Of a stretch of 64,000 nt of DNA, positions 9,566-20,200 are shown in pieces. A program made the translations under genes and the position numbers. The notes beneath the pieces were generated by a model. The model did no database searches. It worked only from the letters and a program-made list of their open reading frames with translations, and was not told the origin of the DNA. The stretch's first letter is position 1. Each line of letters begins with the position of its first letter. The DNA is from Lunularia cruciata (Eukaryota; Streptophyta; Marchantiopsida; Lunulariales; Lunulariaceae), in assembly GCA_948567375.1 (NCBI GenBank), contig OX419759.1:34015493-34079492 (forward strand), read 5' to 3'.

Positions 9566-11204
9566 GCATGCCTAATCTAATCTAGGGGGCCCATAATATG
9601 TGTATCCTTTGCCAAGGAGGGAAATACATAACTTGGCATGGCCAAAGTAGAAGATATCAGAGATCTAAAGTGAGCCATGGCAAATAAGTGTCCTCCTTAA
9701 GGATCTCCTTGAAGTGTACCAACAACTAACTCCAAGACAATAACTCTTTCTTGTGAAAAATTGTGCTAGTAGTAAAGGGAAGAAAGAGAGCCATAAAAAG
9801 ACCACACAAAAGAGATAAGACTTGCCAAGGATCCACCAGCCTCCCTAAGCTCTCTAAAGATAAATGCTTGTGAGATGCTATTAAAAGAGTTCTCAACATC
9901 CACTTGTAGGATAACTCACTCTAGATAGATATCTAGGAGTGCCTTAATGCCTAGAGATATAGCCTCACATCCTCCAAGTGTAGCTACTCCAAATTGATGT
10001 GAACATAGGTGTTGTCAAAAGTGAGAATGATGATGAAGGACAATGGTGCGATTGACCAAGTGCAAAAAGATCTCTCCAATAGCATCTGGTCTAATGCACC
10101 CCATGTTCTTCTCCATCATGAGAAGTGGACAAGCACCTAATATCCGACTAACAAATATAGGACTGCCCCCTCTCATTACTATTGCAGCCACCAAAAAAAA
10201 CTTAATAAAACCACCGTATGGATTGTTTGCTTGAAAGCAATCTCTAAGATGCTCATATATCATCCTTGACAAGCTTCCTAAGGAAAGGCAAGGGGAAATC
10301 CATAATGCTTGTGCAAAAAGTGACCTATCAAGACATAAAGGCTGCTCATATTGATAACCTAAGACCTCTAGTGGTAATCCCTCTCCTACCATATGATATA
10401 GTGAGTGTAGAGAAAAGATAGTCTCATCAATAGGACTAGCCATAGATAAAGAGTGTAGCTCTTGTGCTGCTCTACTAAACTCTTCCGCCTGAAACAATGT
10501 CTTACACCATTATAATTGAGTGGACTCTGTGGTATCTTGTGGCAAATCTATCTCTTAAAACGTTAGCCCTAATAGAATCCTCCTGTAGTGTCGCCCAATC
10601 CCCTGCTCAAAATTCATGAAATCTAGCAACCACTTCTCTATGCCCTGCATGTCCTCCTCTAGCATAACAAAGACACCATCAAGGAAGGAAAAGGAATAGG
10701 AATCATGCTAACTCGTCCAAGGGATCACATGCTAAACAATCAAGTGGTAGGCAAAAAGCCTATCTAGCCTCATTATGGAGTGTACGGGGTAGCCTATGGA
10801 ATAGACGAGGACATGGAAAGCTAGTCTTAAATACCCAAAATGCAACCTGCTTGAGAAGCTAACCACTCTCATAACTTGATTGGTATCCCTAGAACAATCA
10901 ATGAAGGGATAGAGAAAGCGCATAATCTCGGGTGTCCCTACTATTGATGTGGTCACTCGTCTCATGTGAGCATCCCAAGTGGTCCAATCATAGTCCTTGT
11001 GTATCCTTCCCATATGTGTCTTTACCCCTTGCAAGGTAAAGCATTGGTGACATACCGTACATGGTGTACCCCGAGCCGCTCTAGGCTACTCCATATGGAC
11101 AAGTGTAACCATGGCCAGCACAAGGATAACAATAGTAACACATGATGCTCCTCTCCATATGTCCCTATGTCTGCCAAACCACAACCCCTCACATCCCAAC
11201 TCAT
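9566..11204 (-). pseudogene. Non-LTR-type reverse transcriptase remnant
   Basis: Minus-strand frames give a long upstream region (for example VMRVVSFSSRLHFGYLRLAF), then GCIRPDAIGEIFLHLVNR, a QFGVATLGGCEA block, motif A VILQVDVENSFNSIS, REAGGSLASLISFV, motif B GTLQGDP followed by GGHLFAMAH after one stop, and motif C SLAKDTHIMG. The FN after motif A and the QGDPLGG-type motif B are characteristic of LINE-like RTs rather than gypsy RTs. The usual DD of motif C is KD here, and there are multiple stops, so it is dead. Code stops abruptly after DTHIMGPLD, where the LTR-like repeat begins. Whether it was ever part of the neighbouring methyltransferase-gypsy element cannot be told from this copy. 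Confidence 0.65.
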
Positions 11205-12300
11205 ATAAGAAAATACAATCTCTCCAAACCCTAAAAACTACAAACTTTCATAACTTTCAATTTCCATCTCAAAAAAAATTTAACTAAATTCCATGGAACT
11301 CAATCATGAGAACCAAAAAATTTGAAATGAAAATTCTTGACCCATCACTCTCAATGTGTACTGATCACTCTAAACCCTAAAAAATCTAAAACTCTCCATA
11401 ACTTTCTTCTTGATTCTCCATAGTATTCAATCTAGATACCAATGGAACCAAAATTGAAAAACAAACAGAATAGACTATACACTCAATTGCTATACGCTAG
11501 AAAACCATCAGAAAATGTATTTCTTTCCTCTCCCTCTCCTCTCCAGTATCCAACTCTCCCCATCTGAAGTAGATGGGGATAGAGAGAGGGATAGTGAGCT
11601 AATTTACCACCATATCGGAACATAAAAGAGCAACCTTCTTTTTAAAAACCAATAAGAGAGTTTCTTTTTTCAAAACCTAAGAAATTTTGAAAAGAGTAGC
11701 CAGTTTCTTATCGCTAAAAGAAACAAAGGATAATAGGTTAACCATTCTGGAATGGTTTTTAAGTAGGTAGAAGAACTTAAATTATCTGAGTGTTAGAGTG
11801 TTCAAACTTTTTGTTTTAGTGCCAAAAAGGAATAGGCAAAAATACTTCTACGAAAGAATATAAAGTTATGGAACTAAGTCAAAGCATAACAACATTGAGT
11901 TGGGGTTTTCCCATCCTTGTTTTTATCCTGGGCGCTCGGGAGCTCGCCCTTAAAGAAGCATAATGACATCGACAGACAAATTTAAAAGAGACAATGACAT
12001 CGATATTGAATTAATTGGTAGTAAGATCCTCTCAAACAACAAAAAGCAGATACCCCCAATAGGGTACTAAACAAACGTTGCCTAATCTTAATCTAATAAG
12101 ATTGTCTTGGTTATTTCTAAATTAGGTATGTCGACATACTCGTTGAGAACACTTAGCTACAGTAGCCTTATCCAGACCGATAATTGACTGTACTTTCTCA
12201 GGAAGGAATCTGATGGCAGGCTCGGGAAACGTGTGGTAGGTTCGGAGGGAAAAGGCATTATTTGAAATTCAAATTTTTCTAATAGGAAGAATGTCCCAGG
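11205..12300. other. Non-coding stretch without recognised features
   Basis: It contains A-rich sequence with scattered aaaccctaaaa words and a CT-rich patch around 11525-11560. No tandem telomeric array, no long reading frame and no recognised repeat end was seen. It is the transition from the retroelement block to the GC-richer gene island. Confidence 0.5.
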
Positions 12301-12640
12301 ACCCGTCCCTGAGGTGCGCTCTCCTCTCCTCACCGCCCTTCATTTATGCTCTTCTCGTCTTCTCGCCAACCGTCGTTCTTATCTCTGAACAGAGCTGAGG
12401 CAGCAAAGCTGATCTCCACTACTGCAAAGGTTCAAGAACCTTGTTTGAATTTACCCGCCTTCGTTTGCACTCATTTCGCCCCCACTAGGACGAATAGCAT
12501 CTGCAATCTATCAACATCGCTTTGACTTCTGATTCCGTTCCAAGATTGCAGGGGTTTGTTTGAATTGTCGCGGCAATGAACACTGTTGGCAGAGTGTTTT
12601 CGGACGTTCTGATCATCGCTTTCGGCGTAGGTTGTAAGAG

Positions 12641-12799
12641 ATGAGAGATGTTGACGGAAAGATTGTTGCCAAGTTGATTCCCGCAAAGCGGTCCTGCGAA
12701 ACTGTCAATATAACGGCTCTCCTCAGTCAACATGCTTCTGTTGTGCGGGGGTCCCGAGGAGTAGAGATTGAACTTGAGGACTTTATAGTGAAGATTTAA
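12641..12799 (+). other. Short open frame with protein-like composition, unidentified (52 codons)
   Basis: An ATG at 12641 opens a frame of 52 residues that begins MRDVDGKIVAKLIPAKR and ends GVEIELEDFIVKI. It has balanced composition with hydrophobic and charged residues alternating, unlike random translation of AT-rich DNA. It lies in the GC-rich island. A second open segment in the same phase begins after several stops at 12848. They could be two exons of one gene, but a clean GT..AG junction preserving frame was not found. The family is not recognised. Confidence 0.3.
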
Positions 12800-12847
12800 G
12801 GATTATCTGTTTTAGTGAGGACTTCTCACTCCTGAATTGACATGTAA

Positions 12848-13132
12848 CGAACTTCAATTTTAAGCGGAGAGCGGGACAACGATGTTACAAGGCATTCAAT
12901 TGTTGCACCTATCTTCGCAAAATTTGATGATCTTACCAATTATCTGTGGACGACCGGTGTACTCGATTGCTGTTCAATTACAATGGTTCCATCCGAAGCT
13001 TCTACCGAATTGCCCCAGGACAGACGACCACAGACGCCTGATTTCAAATCCACTTGGAAGCAATTTTCGTGGGAATTACAGCAGAACGATAGATCTGGGG
13101 GGCAATTCATCCTCGCACCGCGGCAGTTGTGA
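12848..13132 (+). other. Exon-like open segment, unidentified
   Basis: This frame is open for about 94 codons and reads, among other parts, RHSIVAPIFAKFDDLTNYLW, SITMVPSEASTELP and TWKQFSWELQQNDRSGGQFI. Composition is strongly protein-like. A ttttaag acceptor-like site sits at its start, giving an exon from about 12865. A competing frame starting at 12882 is also open to 13250 but has less natural composition. This may be an exon of an unknown gene or a gene fragment. No function is assigned. Confidence 0.35.
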
Positions 13133-13421
13133 AGGAGAAGTCCACTTCGCTCCTCCGTTGTATAGTCTCAACTGGAGCACGCAAGTCGAAGGGTGGAAAT
13201 CAATCATCGGAACACTCGTTAGCACTAACATCGGCTGGTCCCTAAAATGATAGGTTTAGAATCAGCGTTCCTCTCGAGCCACGCGAACACACGAAGAGGA
13301 TTTGAACCTACACAGAAAAGTTAATCGTTATACTCACCAATCCGCATTTGGTGAACCGCTCAACTCAACTGTAAATTCTCAAGATTCTACAACCTATTTT
13401 TCCCAACTCGCAGCCTGCCAA

Positions 13422-13584
13422 CTCAAAAGCACGGTCTCCTACCGACCTCCTTGATTGGGAATTCTAAGGTGATTAAAATTAGATGCTCAAACTCGACAAT
13501 TCTAGTACCTTAAAAGCAAATTCCCTATCAAAGAAATCGGTAGGAGACCGTGCTTTTGAGATTGCCGAGTTTGAGCATCTAATT
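13422..13584. repeat. Two interleaved perfect inverted repeats (pseudoknot topology)
   Basis: Stem a: 13422-13445 is the exact reverse complement of 13537-13560 (24 bp). Stem b: 13477-13495 is the exact reverse complement of 13566-13584 (19 bp). The order a, b, a', b' is interleaved rather than nested. Connecting loops are about 31, 41 and 5 nt. Weaker complementarity extends stem a inward (gggaattc against a later gaatttgcc-like stretch). It may be a foldback or MITE remnant, a template-switch scar, or an RNA structure. No expression evidence is available. Confidence 0.75.
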
Positions 13585-13685
13585 CATCACTTGACAACCC
13601 CAAGATCACATTTATCATTGAACTGGCACGCTCAAATTTTCATCACTTCACAACCTCAAGATTATCTTCATTACTGAACTGGTTC
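13584..13685. repeat. Degenerate ~57-bp tandem repeat
   Basis: Two head-to-tail units share tcatcactt, acaacc, caagat, cattactgaactgg-type words (starts near 13584 and 13640). They lie directly after the interleaved inverted repeats and probably belong to the same rearranged segment. Confidence 0.55.
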
Positions 13686-14017
13686 CCTCTTCTGTTGAAA
13701 GAAGGGAGCGTATGTGCATGTGTATTAGAACTTGGTAAGACATGTAGCTACGTCGGATTCTGTCTCAATGAACTGATAGAGGATGCACAGAGCTGCAATT
13801 GTTCGCTTCGGCATCGGTGAACTTGCAGAAAGGTTGGAATTATATAATTGTCAAAGGCGTACATGCCACAGGTAACTGGCGGATGCAAGGGAGAGGTTTT
13901 CGTAATTTTTCTCTCACGGAAGATTTAGCTACTGCCATAGCCAGAGGTGGCAACTTGTTGGTAGTAACGTATTGATAGTAACAACATGTAACGCCAGGAT
14001 ATGAACTTTGCTACAAC

Positions 14018-14400
14018 TCAAATTGAAACGCAGGTGAGCTTCAAGTTATCATGACTATTCTCTTCCAAATCATTAGCAGTACAGAAAATCCGATTACTTG
14101 TGGCATGCTTCTTATAACGGGAGATAATCATAAATTCCGCTGTTTCGGTGCGATACACAAATCTGTATGGTCCTTGTTCAGGACTAACCTGTCGGACTGA
14201 TGGAGACGTCATTGTTCCTGGATAGAGATGAATTCATGCACTAAATGAGACAAAATTATGGGCCCAGCACTTACCACGAAGGCGTGGCGATGTCCGGTGG
14301 GCGCGTGACTCAGGTGACTACACCACGACTTGAGAAGAAACTAAAAGTAGATACTTTGAATGCGGCGCCGACGTGGCAATCATCCAAGAGACGCCGCACC
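14018..14400 (-). other. Possible minus-strand exons with a short intron, unidentified
   Basis: From 14212 the minus strand is open for 64 codons and reads SPEQGPYRFVYRTETAEFMI, then KKHATSNRIFCTANDLEEN. Just upstream, a strong donor (gtaagt at about 14275, following cgtg) and an acceptor (tatccag near 14219) define an intron of roughly 57 bp. Joining across it keeps a frame open for about 16 more codons. The TSN..I....NDL....D...KL pattern is faintly reminiscent of the tubby C-terminal domain, but this is too weak to name. It could be part of a real gene with further exons or a fragment. Confidence is low. Confidence 0.3.
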
Positions 14401-15049
14401 AACATTAGAAGAAGGGACTGAGTTAAAGTTGAAGACAATGAATGTTTCCAAAGTTTACATCATGTATTAAGATCACTGAGTTGGTAACCAATCGCACCAC
14501 GATGACATTCTGTGGCAAGTGCCATACATTACAGTCAAAACTAACAATTACTTCCGCTGGCAGTTACACAGATACAGTGATGTCCTCTATACAATTTCCC
14601 TACATCTAACGATTGGAGTGGCAAGTTACAAAAAGTACACTTATAAGCTTTACCATTTGCCAACCTGAACCGGGAAAAATGCTGGGTATTGAGCGGAATT
14701 TAACCCCCATCCCACAAACCCAAAGGCAGTCTCATTGGAAGAGTTACACAAACTCTATAAACATCGTCAATCCCCAACCAACAATCCTCCCGAGTGCACG
14801 ATCTGGACAAATATCGTCATCTCGGAATTTGTACACCACAGGTAATGCGCGTCGAAGAAGATGCGCTGGGCGGTCTTGCCTGCGTAGGACCGAAGAGGGC
14901 AGAAGACGCGATTTTCTGCAATGAGCGCCTAAACAACCCGTGTATTTTTGCCCGGAGGATTGTTTGAATTTCAAGGGATGCCAATGTGTCTTTCAAGGGA
15001 TGGCGTTGAGAAACACCGTCACAACTACTACACCTGACTATCATGGCTC
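14400..15049 (-). other. Downstream region of histone H1, probably including its 3' UTR
   Basis: No convincing gene is visible. Open frames here on both strands have no recognisable similarity. The first few hundred bases below 15050 should contain the H1 3' untranslated region on the minus strand. I did not find a canonical AATAAA on that strand, so the polyadenylation site is not placed. Confidence 0.35.
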
Positions 15050-16553
15050 TCATTTCTTTTGCTTCTTTGCCGGAGGACTCGCGGCCGATCTTCGTGTACT
15101 TCCTGTAGCTTTCGTCTTAGGACCTTTAGCCGGCTTCGGTGACTTTGGTGACTTTATGGACTTAACTGCCTTCTTGGGCGTGGTGACCTTCTTGGCTACG
15201 CTCGGCTTCTTAGGCGCAGCTGCCTTGGGTGCGGGGGCTCTCCTTGGTGATGGTGCCTTCCGCTTGGCAGGCTTCTCTGCGGCAGCAACGGCTTTCTCCT
15301 TGGCAGGAGATTTAACAGGCTTGGCAACCTTTGCAGGTTTCGTTTCGACCTTCGCAGGCTTCACGGGTCGGACGGCTTTAACTTTGGGAGCTCTGGTAGC
15401 TTTAGGAGCTTTCACACTCTTCGCAACCTTTGGGGTAGCAGCAGCATTGACTGTACTAGCCTTGGTTGACCCCCTGGGTCTGCCGGCAGACTTCTTCACC
15501 GCTGGCTCTGACGTGACAGCCTTCGGTGCCTTCACAGCCTTTGGGGCTTTAGGCGCTTTCGGCTCTTTCTTCAACTCATCTGAAAGCTTAAACGAATTCT
15601 TCACCTTCGTAAGCTTACCCTGCTTAGACAAATTCCTTAATTGAACAGACAATGTCTTCTTGAAGTTAGGAGGAAGCCCGGTCTTGTACTTGTCCTCCAA
15701 GTGCTTTGCGATAGCGTACTGACTAGAGCCTGTTCTCTCCTTGAGAGTTGCGATTGCTTCCCTAATCATCTGTCACCATAAATTTACGTCAGATCTAAAT
15801 ACTCTGTTACATTTGGCATGCCCCCACACACCTAATTTAGTGACTGAACTTGGAGCAAAACAAGCACCTCAACAACGTCATTTACACGCCAATTATTATG
15901 AGACAAGAAAACACATCCAGCGCTGACAGACTTGCAAGCTTGAGAAACACACGAAAGTACGATGAATAAATCTTACGCTGTGTTCCTAGCATAGAAACGA
16001 AATTGCCAGCATCAGAGTCTTGCATTAAGACAAAGGAAACGAAAAAAAATGAAGCCATGATGATTAACACAACCTTGCCATATTAGGTGGACATCGGGCA
16101 ACTGACGTCGACGATGAAATCAAGATATAAAGCATACCCGATGTCTTTCTTCTAATATCATGCAATCCTGTCTAACATCGCTGAGGAAGTAAAAATCCTG
16201 TGCTGAAAGAGTACACACCGCATCGTGATATTGTAGTTCTAACTCAGGAACGCACAAGATTATCAACCAAGTGCTATCATCAACGCATCTTGGATTGCGT
16301 CTGTGGTACAATACCAACGCAAACTTCAGTTACACAATTGGAAGTCCATGGTTGCGCGAAATCATACCTGAAGGTAGGGTGGATGAGCGGCAACCGTCTT
16401 TGCAGCCTTCGGCTTTTTCTCCTTGGGAACCTTCGGTTTTTTCTCCTTGACAGCCTTCTCAGGTTTTTCCTCGGCTTTCAACTCGACTGTGGTCTCGACA
16501 GTCATGCTCGTAACAGGCTCGACAATGGGAACAGCATCGACAGCAGTGGCCAT
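15050..16553 (-). CDS. Linker histone H1 (two exons: 16553-16368 and 15769-15050)
   Basis: The 301-residue linker histone binds DNA at the nucleosome entry/exit site and compacts chromatin in the nucleus. Exon 1 encodes 62 residues: a short acidic then Lys-rich N-terminal tail ending in AAHPPYLQ. Exon 2 starts at M63. The winged-helix globular (H15) domain spans about residues 55-130: HPPY, MIREAIATLKERTGSSQYAI, LPPNFKKTLSVQLRNL, GKLTKVKNSFKL. The tail (131-301) is Lys/Ala/Pro-rich with SPAK, SPRR, SPKSPK and SPPAKK motifs and an AT-hook-like GRPRG (158-162). The intron (15770-16367, 598 bp) has GT..AG ends, is phase 0 and interrupts the globular domain right after HPPYLQ, a position I recall for plant H1 genes. 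The start ATG lies in a strong gccaccATGG context. No stops or frameshifts occur; this is the only intact gene in the window. Confidence 0.95.
15770..16367 (-). other. Histone H1 intron
   Basis: On the minus strand the donor reads CAG/GTATGA and the acceptor GGTGACAG/ATG. Splicing joins codon 62 (Gln) to codon 63 (Met) in phase 0. The intron is more AT-rich than the exons. I see no gene or mobile element inside it. Confidence 0.9.
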
Positions 16554-17045
16554 GGTGGCGGATCCTCACCTCGCTCTCAGAAGCGGGAGCACCCGAGATT
16601 CTCTCGTTCAAATCAGCTTACAGGGATCACTCAGCCTCAATTGATCGCTAGATCAGGACAGAAGGGACACTCGCTGCCCCTAAACGAAAATACTAAACCA
16701 CAATCGGTCCCCAATTAACCTCCGAAATCCGCTATTTTCTACCACCTTGGCCGGACAATTAATCACGGAAAGCAGCAGAAAAAAGGATCGGAAATTGGAG
16801 TCAACTATCGCTGAATGAATTGCGAATGCTCGAACAATGCAGCTAAAATATGATGGGAGTGAGTGAAAAATCGGAGAGCTAGAAAGGCTAAGTAGAGGAG
16901 AGATGCGTTGCACGATGGGGGCCAAGGCATCCAACTTTTGTCATTGGTGTAAAGACCCTAACAAAGCACGCCTATTGGCTACTGGCACCCAGGCACGGAT
17001 CGATGAGACAGCACCAGTGTCATCCGAGACGTTCGATTGGAGTTG
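16554..17045 (-). promoter_or_regulatory. Probable histone H1 promoter and 5' UTR
   Basis: Three ATTGG words on the plus strand (16943-16947, 16974-16978, 17036-17040) read as CCAAT boxes for the minus-strand gene. A weak TATA-like catatttta (minus strand) lies at 16844-16852, about 90 bp downstream of the nearest CCAAT. That would place transcription start near 16815 and give a 5' UTR of about 260 nt. CCAAT boxes are common in histone gene promoters. Positions of the start site and TATA are inference. Confidence 0.4.
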
Positions 17046-17249
17046 ATCGACGGTGCAGATATAAACAAAGCTGACAGACGATCGCCGTCTCCTTCACTGC
17101 ATCGCTTTCGTTGCACACTCGTCTCCAGCTTTGGGAAGAAAATGGAGATGGAGGAGTTTTCCAAACAAAAACTTGTGCTTTCCATTTCTCTTTTCGCTGC
17201 CAGATCTCGCAATTTTCTCAATCAAAAATTATACGGTTTTTCTTAGGAT

Positions 17250-20200
17250 AAAGATCACGAGCAAGGCTACTTGATGCAAGAATTTTCATTGGATTCTGTT
17301 TAAAATTGAGCTAGCTACAAACAGCTGAATTTAGGGTACCAAATGGAACCATTCTATGGAGTCCGTCCAACCATTCTTCACCTTTCAAGTTTTAAATCTT
17401 GAGAAAATTTTCACTTCCTTGCATATTTTGGTTCCTAACTTACTTCCAGATATACCTATGATTTTTCAGTCAAAATGGTGAAGAACTCGCACTTGGAAAT
17501 AGCAAACAAACTTAGAATTCAAGCACATCACATTCTTTGGGGCTCAAGACTTGCCAACATCTGGATAGTTATCAAAAAAAGATATTGAGATGTTACGAGA
17601 GGTAATCATTAAAAGACAAGATGAAAACCTTCAAATTAATTGGTCTCAGTTGCAATACATTCATGTCATTAACTTGTTGATATATAGAACAACGTTTCAA
17701 AGTTAATCCTTGTTAAATTCATATTGAAGTCGATGTTTATGCTCATATGACCATCCACCCTCATCAACCTTCTTAAAAGGCAAAAATTGTAATTAGGATA
17801 AGCTCCACCTTTCAGATTGTGAAGGGTATGTCGTGAAGGGTCATATAAGAGCGATGCTTCAAAACCATGACTTTGTTAGGGGGTTACAATAAGAGTGTGT
17901 ACCCCTTCTAGCTCATGGCTGCAAACCATTCATCCACTTGTGAAAGAGTGTGATGATGTGAAGAGTCGGTATTTAAGTTCCATGGTTGTACGGTTAAGAC
18001 GTGGTAAAACTCACTTATTTTGCACTTGTTTCTAATGAAAAGAGCCTCTGCCCACTACTCTCTTGTGAAGAAGATCCTTCATTGCTCTTGATACGCTTGA
18101 CACTTCTAAACTTTGTGGAAAACAACTCAATTTCAAATATGTAAAACAAGCTTCGTCTTGGTATTTCTTGTCATTTTTTAACGGAGGAAGTAATCAAGTT
18201 CCTGGACGGTCGTCATGACTTAGTAGCTAAAAATGAACGACTTTTTCTCACATCGGTCGGTAGCATTTCAAAAACTAGCAAGGTGATGACCACCTGCTTG
18301 AGAGTAATCAAAAAAGGCAAAGCATGGAGTGAGAATTCACTTTTCTAAGGAGCTTTGGATGTTGGGCTCTTAATAAGGGACTATTCTCGAAGATTGATAG
18401 GTATACCTGGAAATCTCTATCATGTTGCTTAAAAGCCTCATGTTGTAAAAAGAGTTCAAAGTAAACAAGTGGTTTAAGCTCCAGGTTTTGAACTACTCAT
18501 TTGACTAAACACTTTCTCATCTGCTAAGTGGCTCTTCTTTTTCACACCTTCTTTTTCACACCTACGTGAGTATGATGTCACTCGTCATACATAAGTTAGA
18601 AGTGGAAAGGTACAAGAATTGATGCACAATATTCTTATTTGGAAGTCATGTTCAATGAGGAGTATCAAACGAGAAAGGACTATAAGTTCAAACCATAAAT
18701 TCTAGATGAAAACTTCTGTTAACGTAGAATTTTCTAATCCAGCAGAAAACTGCAAGCACGAATCTTCTCATACAAACAATTCTCTTTTATAATCAATTCT
18801 AAGTAGATGTGATCTCTATTATGTACAACATTTGAGTGTGAATCGCTAAATAAATTTGTTGATAAGTGATTACAAGTCCACTGAAACTTGGTTTTACTTT
18901 CTATTTGATCAATCTCCAAATTTTGAATGCTTATGTAAATGATAAATAAATGATTAGCATTGTATTCGTGGACCTACTCTATCAAACTCTCAAACTATTT
19001 TACCTTGATTATTTGCCCAACCTACTCTATCAACCTCTCGAACTAATTGACCTTGATCATTTGAGTCCTTGTGTGAGATGTAGGTTACCCGGTGAACAAA
19101 ACTTCATTGAGAACTTATACGCTTTCGATGATGAGATTGAAGTCTAAATAAAATCCGATACTCAAACTAAGATATTAACATTCACAAGATTAATTATTCA
19201 TCAACTAAATGAGAAAATTTGATTAAAGGCAAGTGGACTCTGTCATTGTAAAATTACCATTAAAGCCCATGCTTAACAAACTACTTTATCTAGCAAATTT
19301 TGTCAAAAATCTTCTTTCTAACCAATATGAATGGTATAAGTTTTAAAACATGTTTACTTCAACCACTTAAAAGTTCCATTCTTTCCATGAGTATAATTAA
19401 CAACCATATAAATTATTTGATGTTGATACACAATCCATGAGTACATGAGATAAGTTAGCATGATTAAGGCATGTATACTTAATCTCATTTTATTCTTTTT
19501 ATATGCAGTCCTATGATTGTATACCTGTCATTGATTACTGACACATAAAATTGATTTTTGATCTTCAACCTATGTTAAAGAAATTTTGATCTACAATTAT
19601 TATTATATTGTTTTGTTTAGAGGACTTTATAGGAATCTCATCCAAAGGTAATACTTTTAATATTGTATTAAGAATAGCTAGGTTATTTACCTTCCAATAT
19701 ATCTTGCCACATATATTTGTAGACTTATTCTGCTTGTTGACTCTTACTCCTCTTCACCAATTTTCCTTGTGAAATAACAAGATCATAATTTAAGATTGTA
19801 AACTGAAAATATCAAATATATATATAAGTCTTGAATAGTTATAACAGTGTAATCAAGTGAGCTAGAGTGTCAAATGACGGTAAAATCTCAACTATGATGT
19901 TATTATGAATAGTATTCTGATATAAAAATGTAGTTTTTGTTTATAATCTAAAATACATTGGAGTTGTAATCACATGCAATTTATAGTGCAATAACCATAG
20001 TAATCTAGTAGGAATTTTTCACATAAGTCACTAGAAAGTTCCAAAAGATACTGCAAAAAGTACTTAGAGATTTCATAAAACATTATTTAGAAGGTACTTA
20101 CGAACTGTTTTATGAATCTAGTAGTCCAACAAGGTATAAGACAAAAAATTAGAAAACTTTAGGATTGAGTAATCTTGCTATGAAGTGAACAACTACCATC

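Noticed and set aside
11230-11400. Telomere-like aaaccctaaaa words
   Set aside because: They are isolated, not in a tandem array, and are common in plant upstream sequence by chance.
12471-12733. Overlapping minus-strand open frames of 71 and 82 codons
   Set aside because: The plus-strand frame from 12641 has more protein-like composition. The minus frames have none of the marks of a gene.
13270-13380. tRNA or tRNA-derived SINE head on the minus strand (ggttcaaatcc B-box-like word)
   Set aside because: The T-arm stem does not pair, no acceptor stem or anticodon arm could be drawn, and no A-tail or target duplication was found.
13422-13560. MicroRNA precursor
   Set aside because: The topology is interleaved rather than a simple hairpin, and no small-RNA evidence is available. 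Kept only as a structural finding.
14940-15644. Plus-strand 234-codon open frame rich in Ala, Gly, Phe and Leu
   Set aside because: It is the antisense shadow of the Lys/Ala/Pro-rich histone H1 tail. The minus strand encodes a recognisable complete protein.
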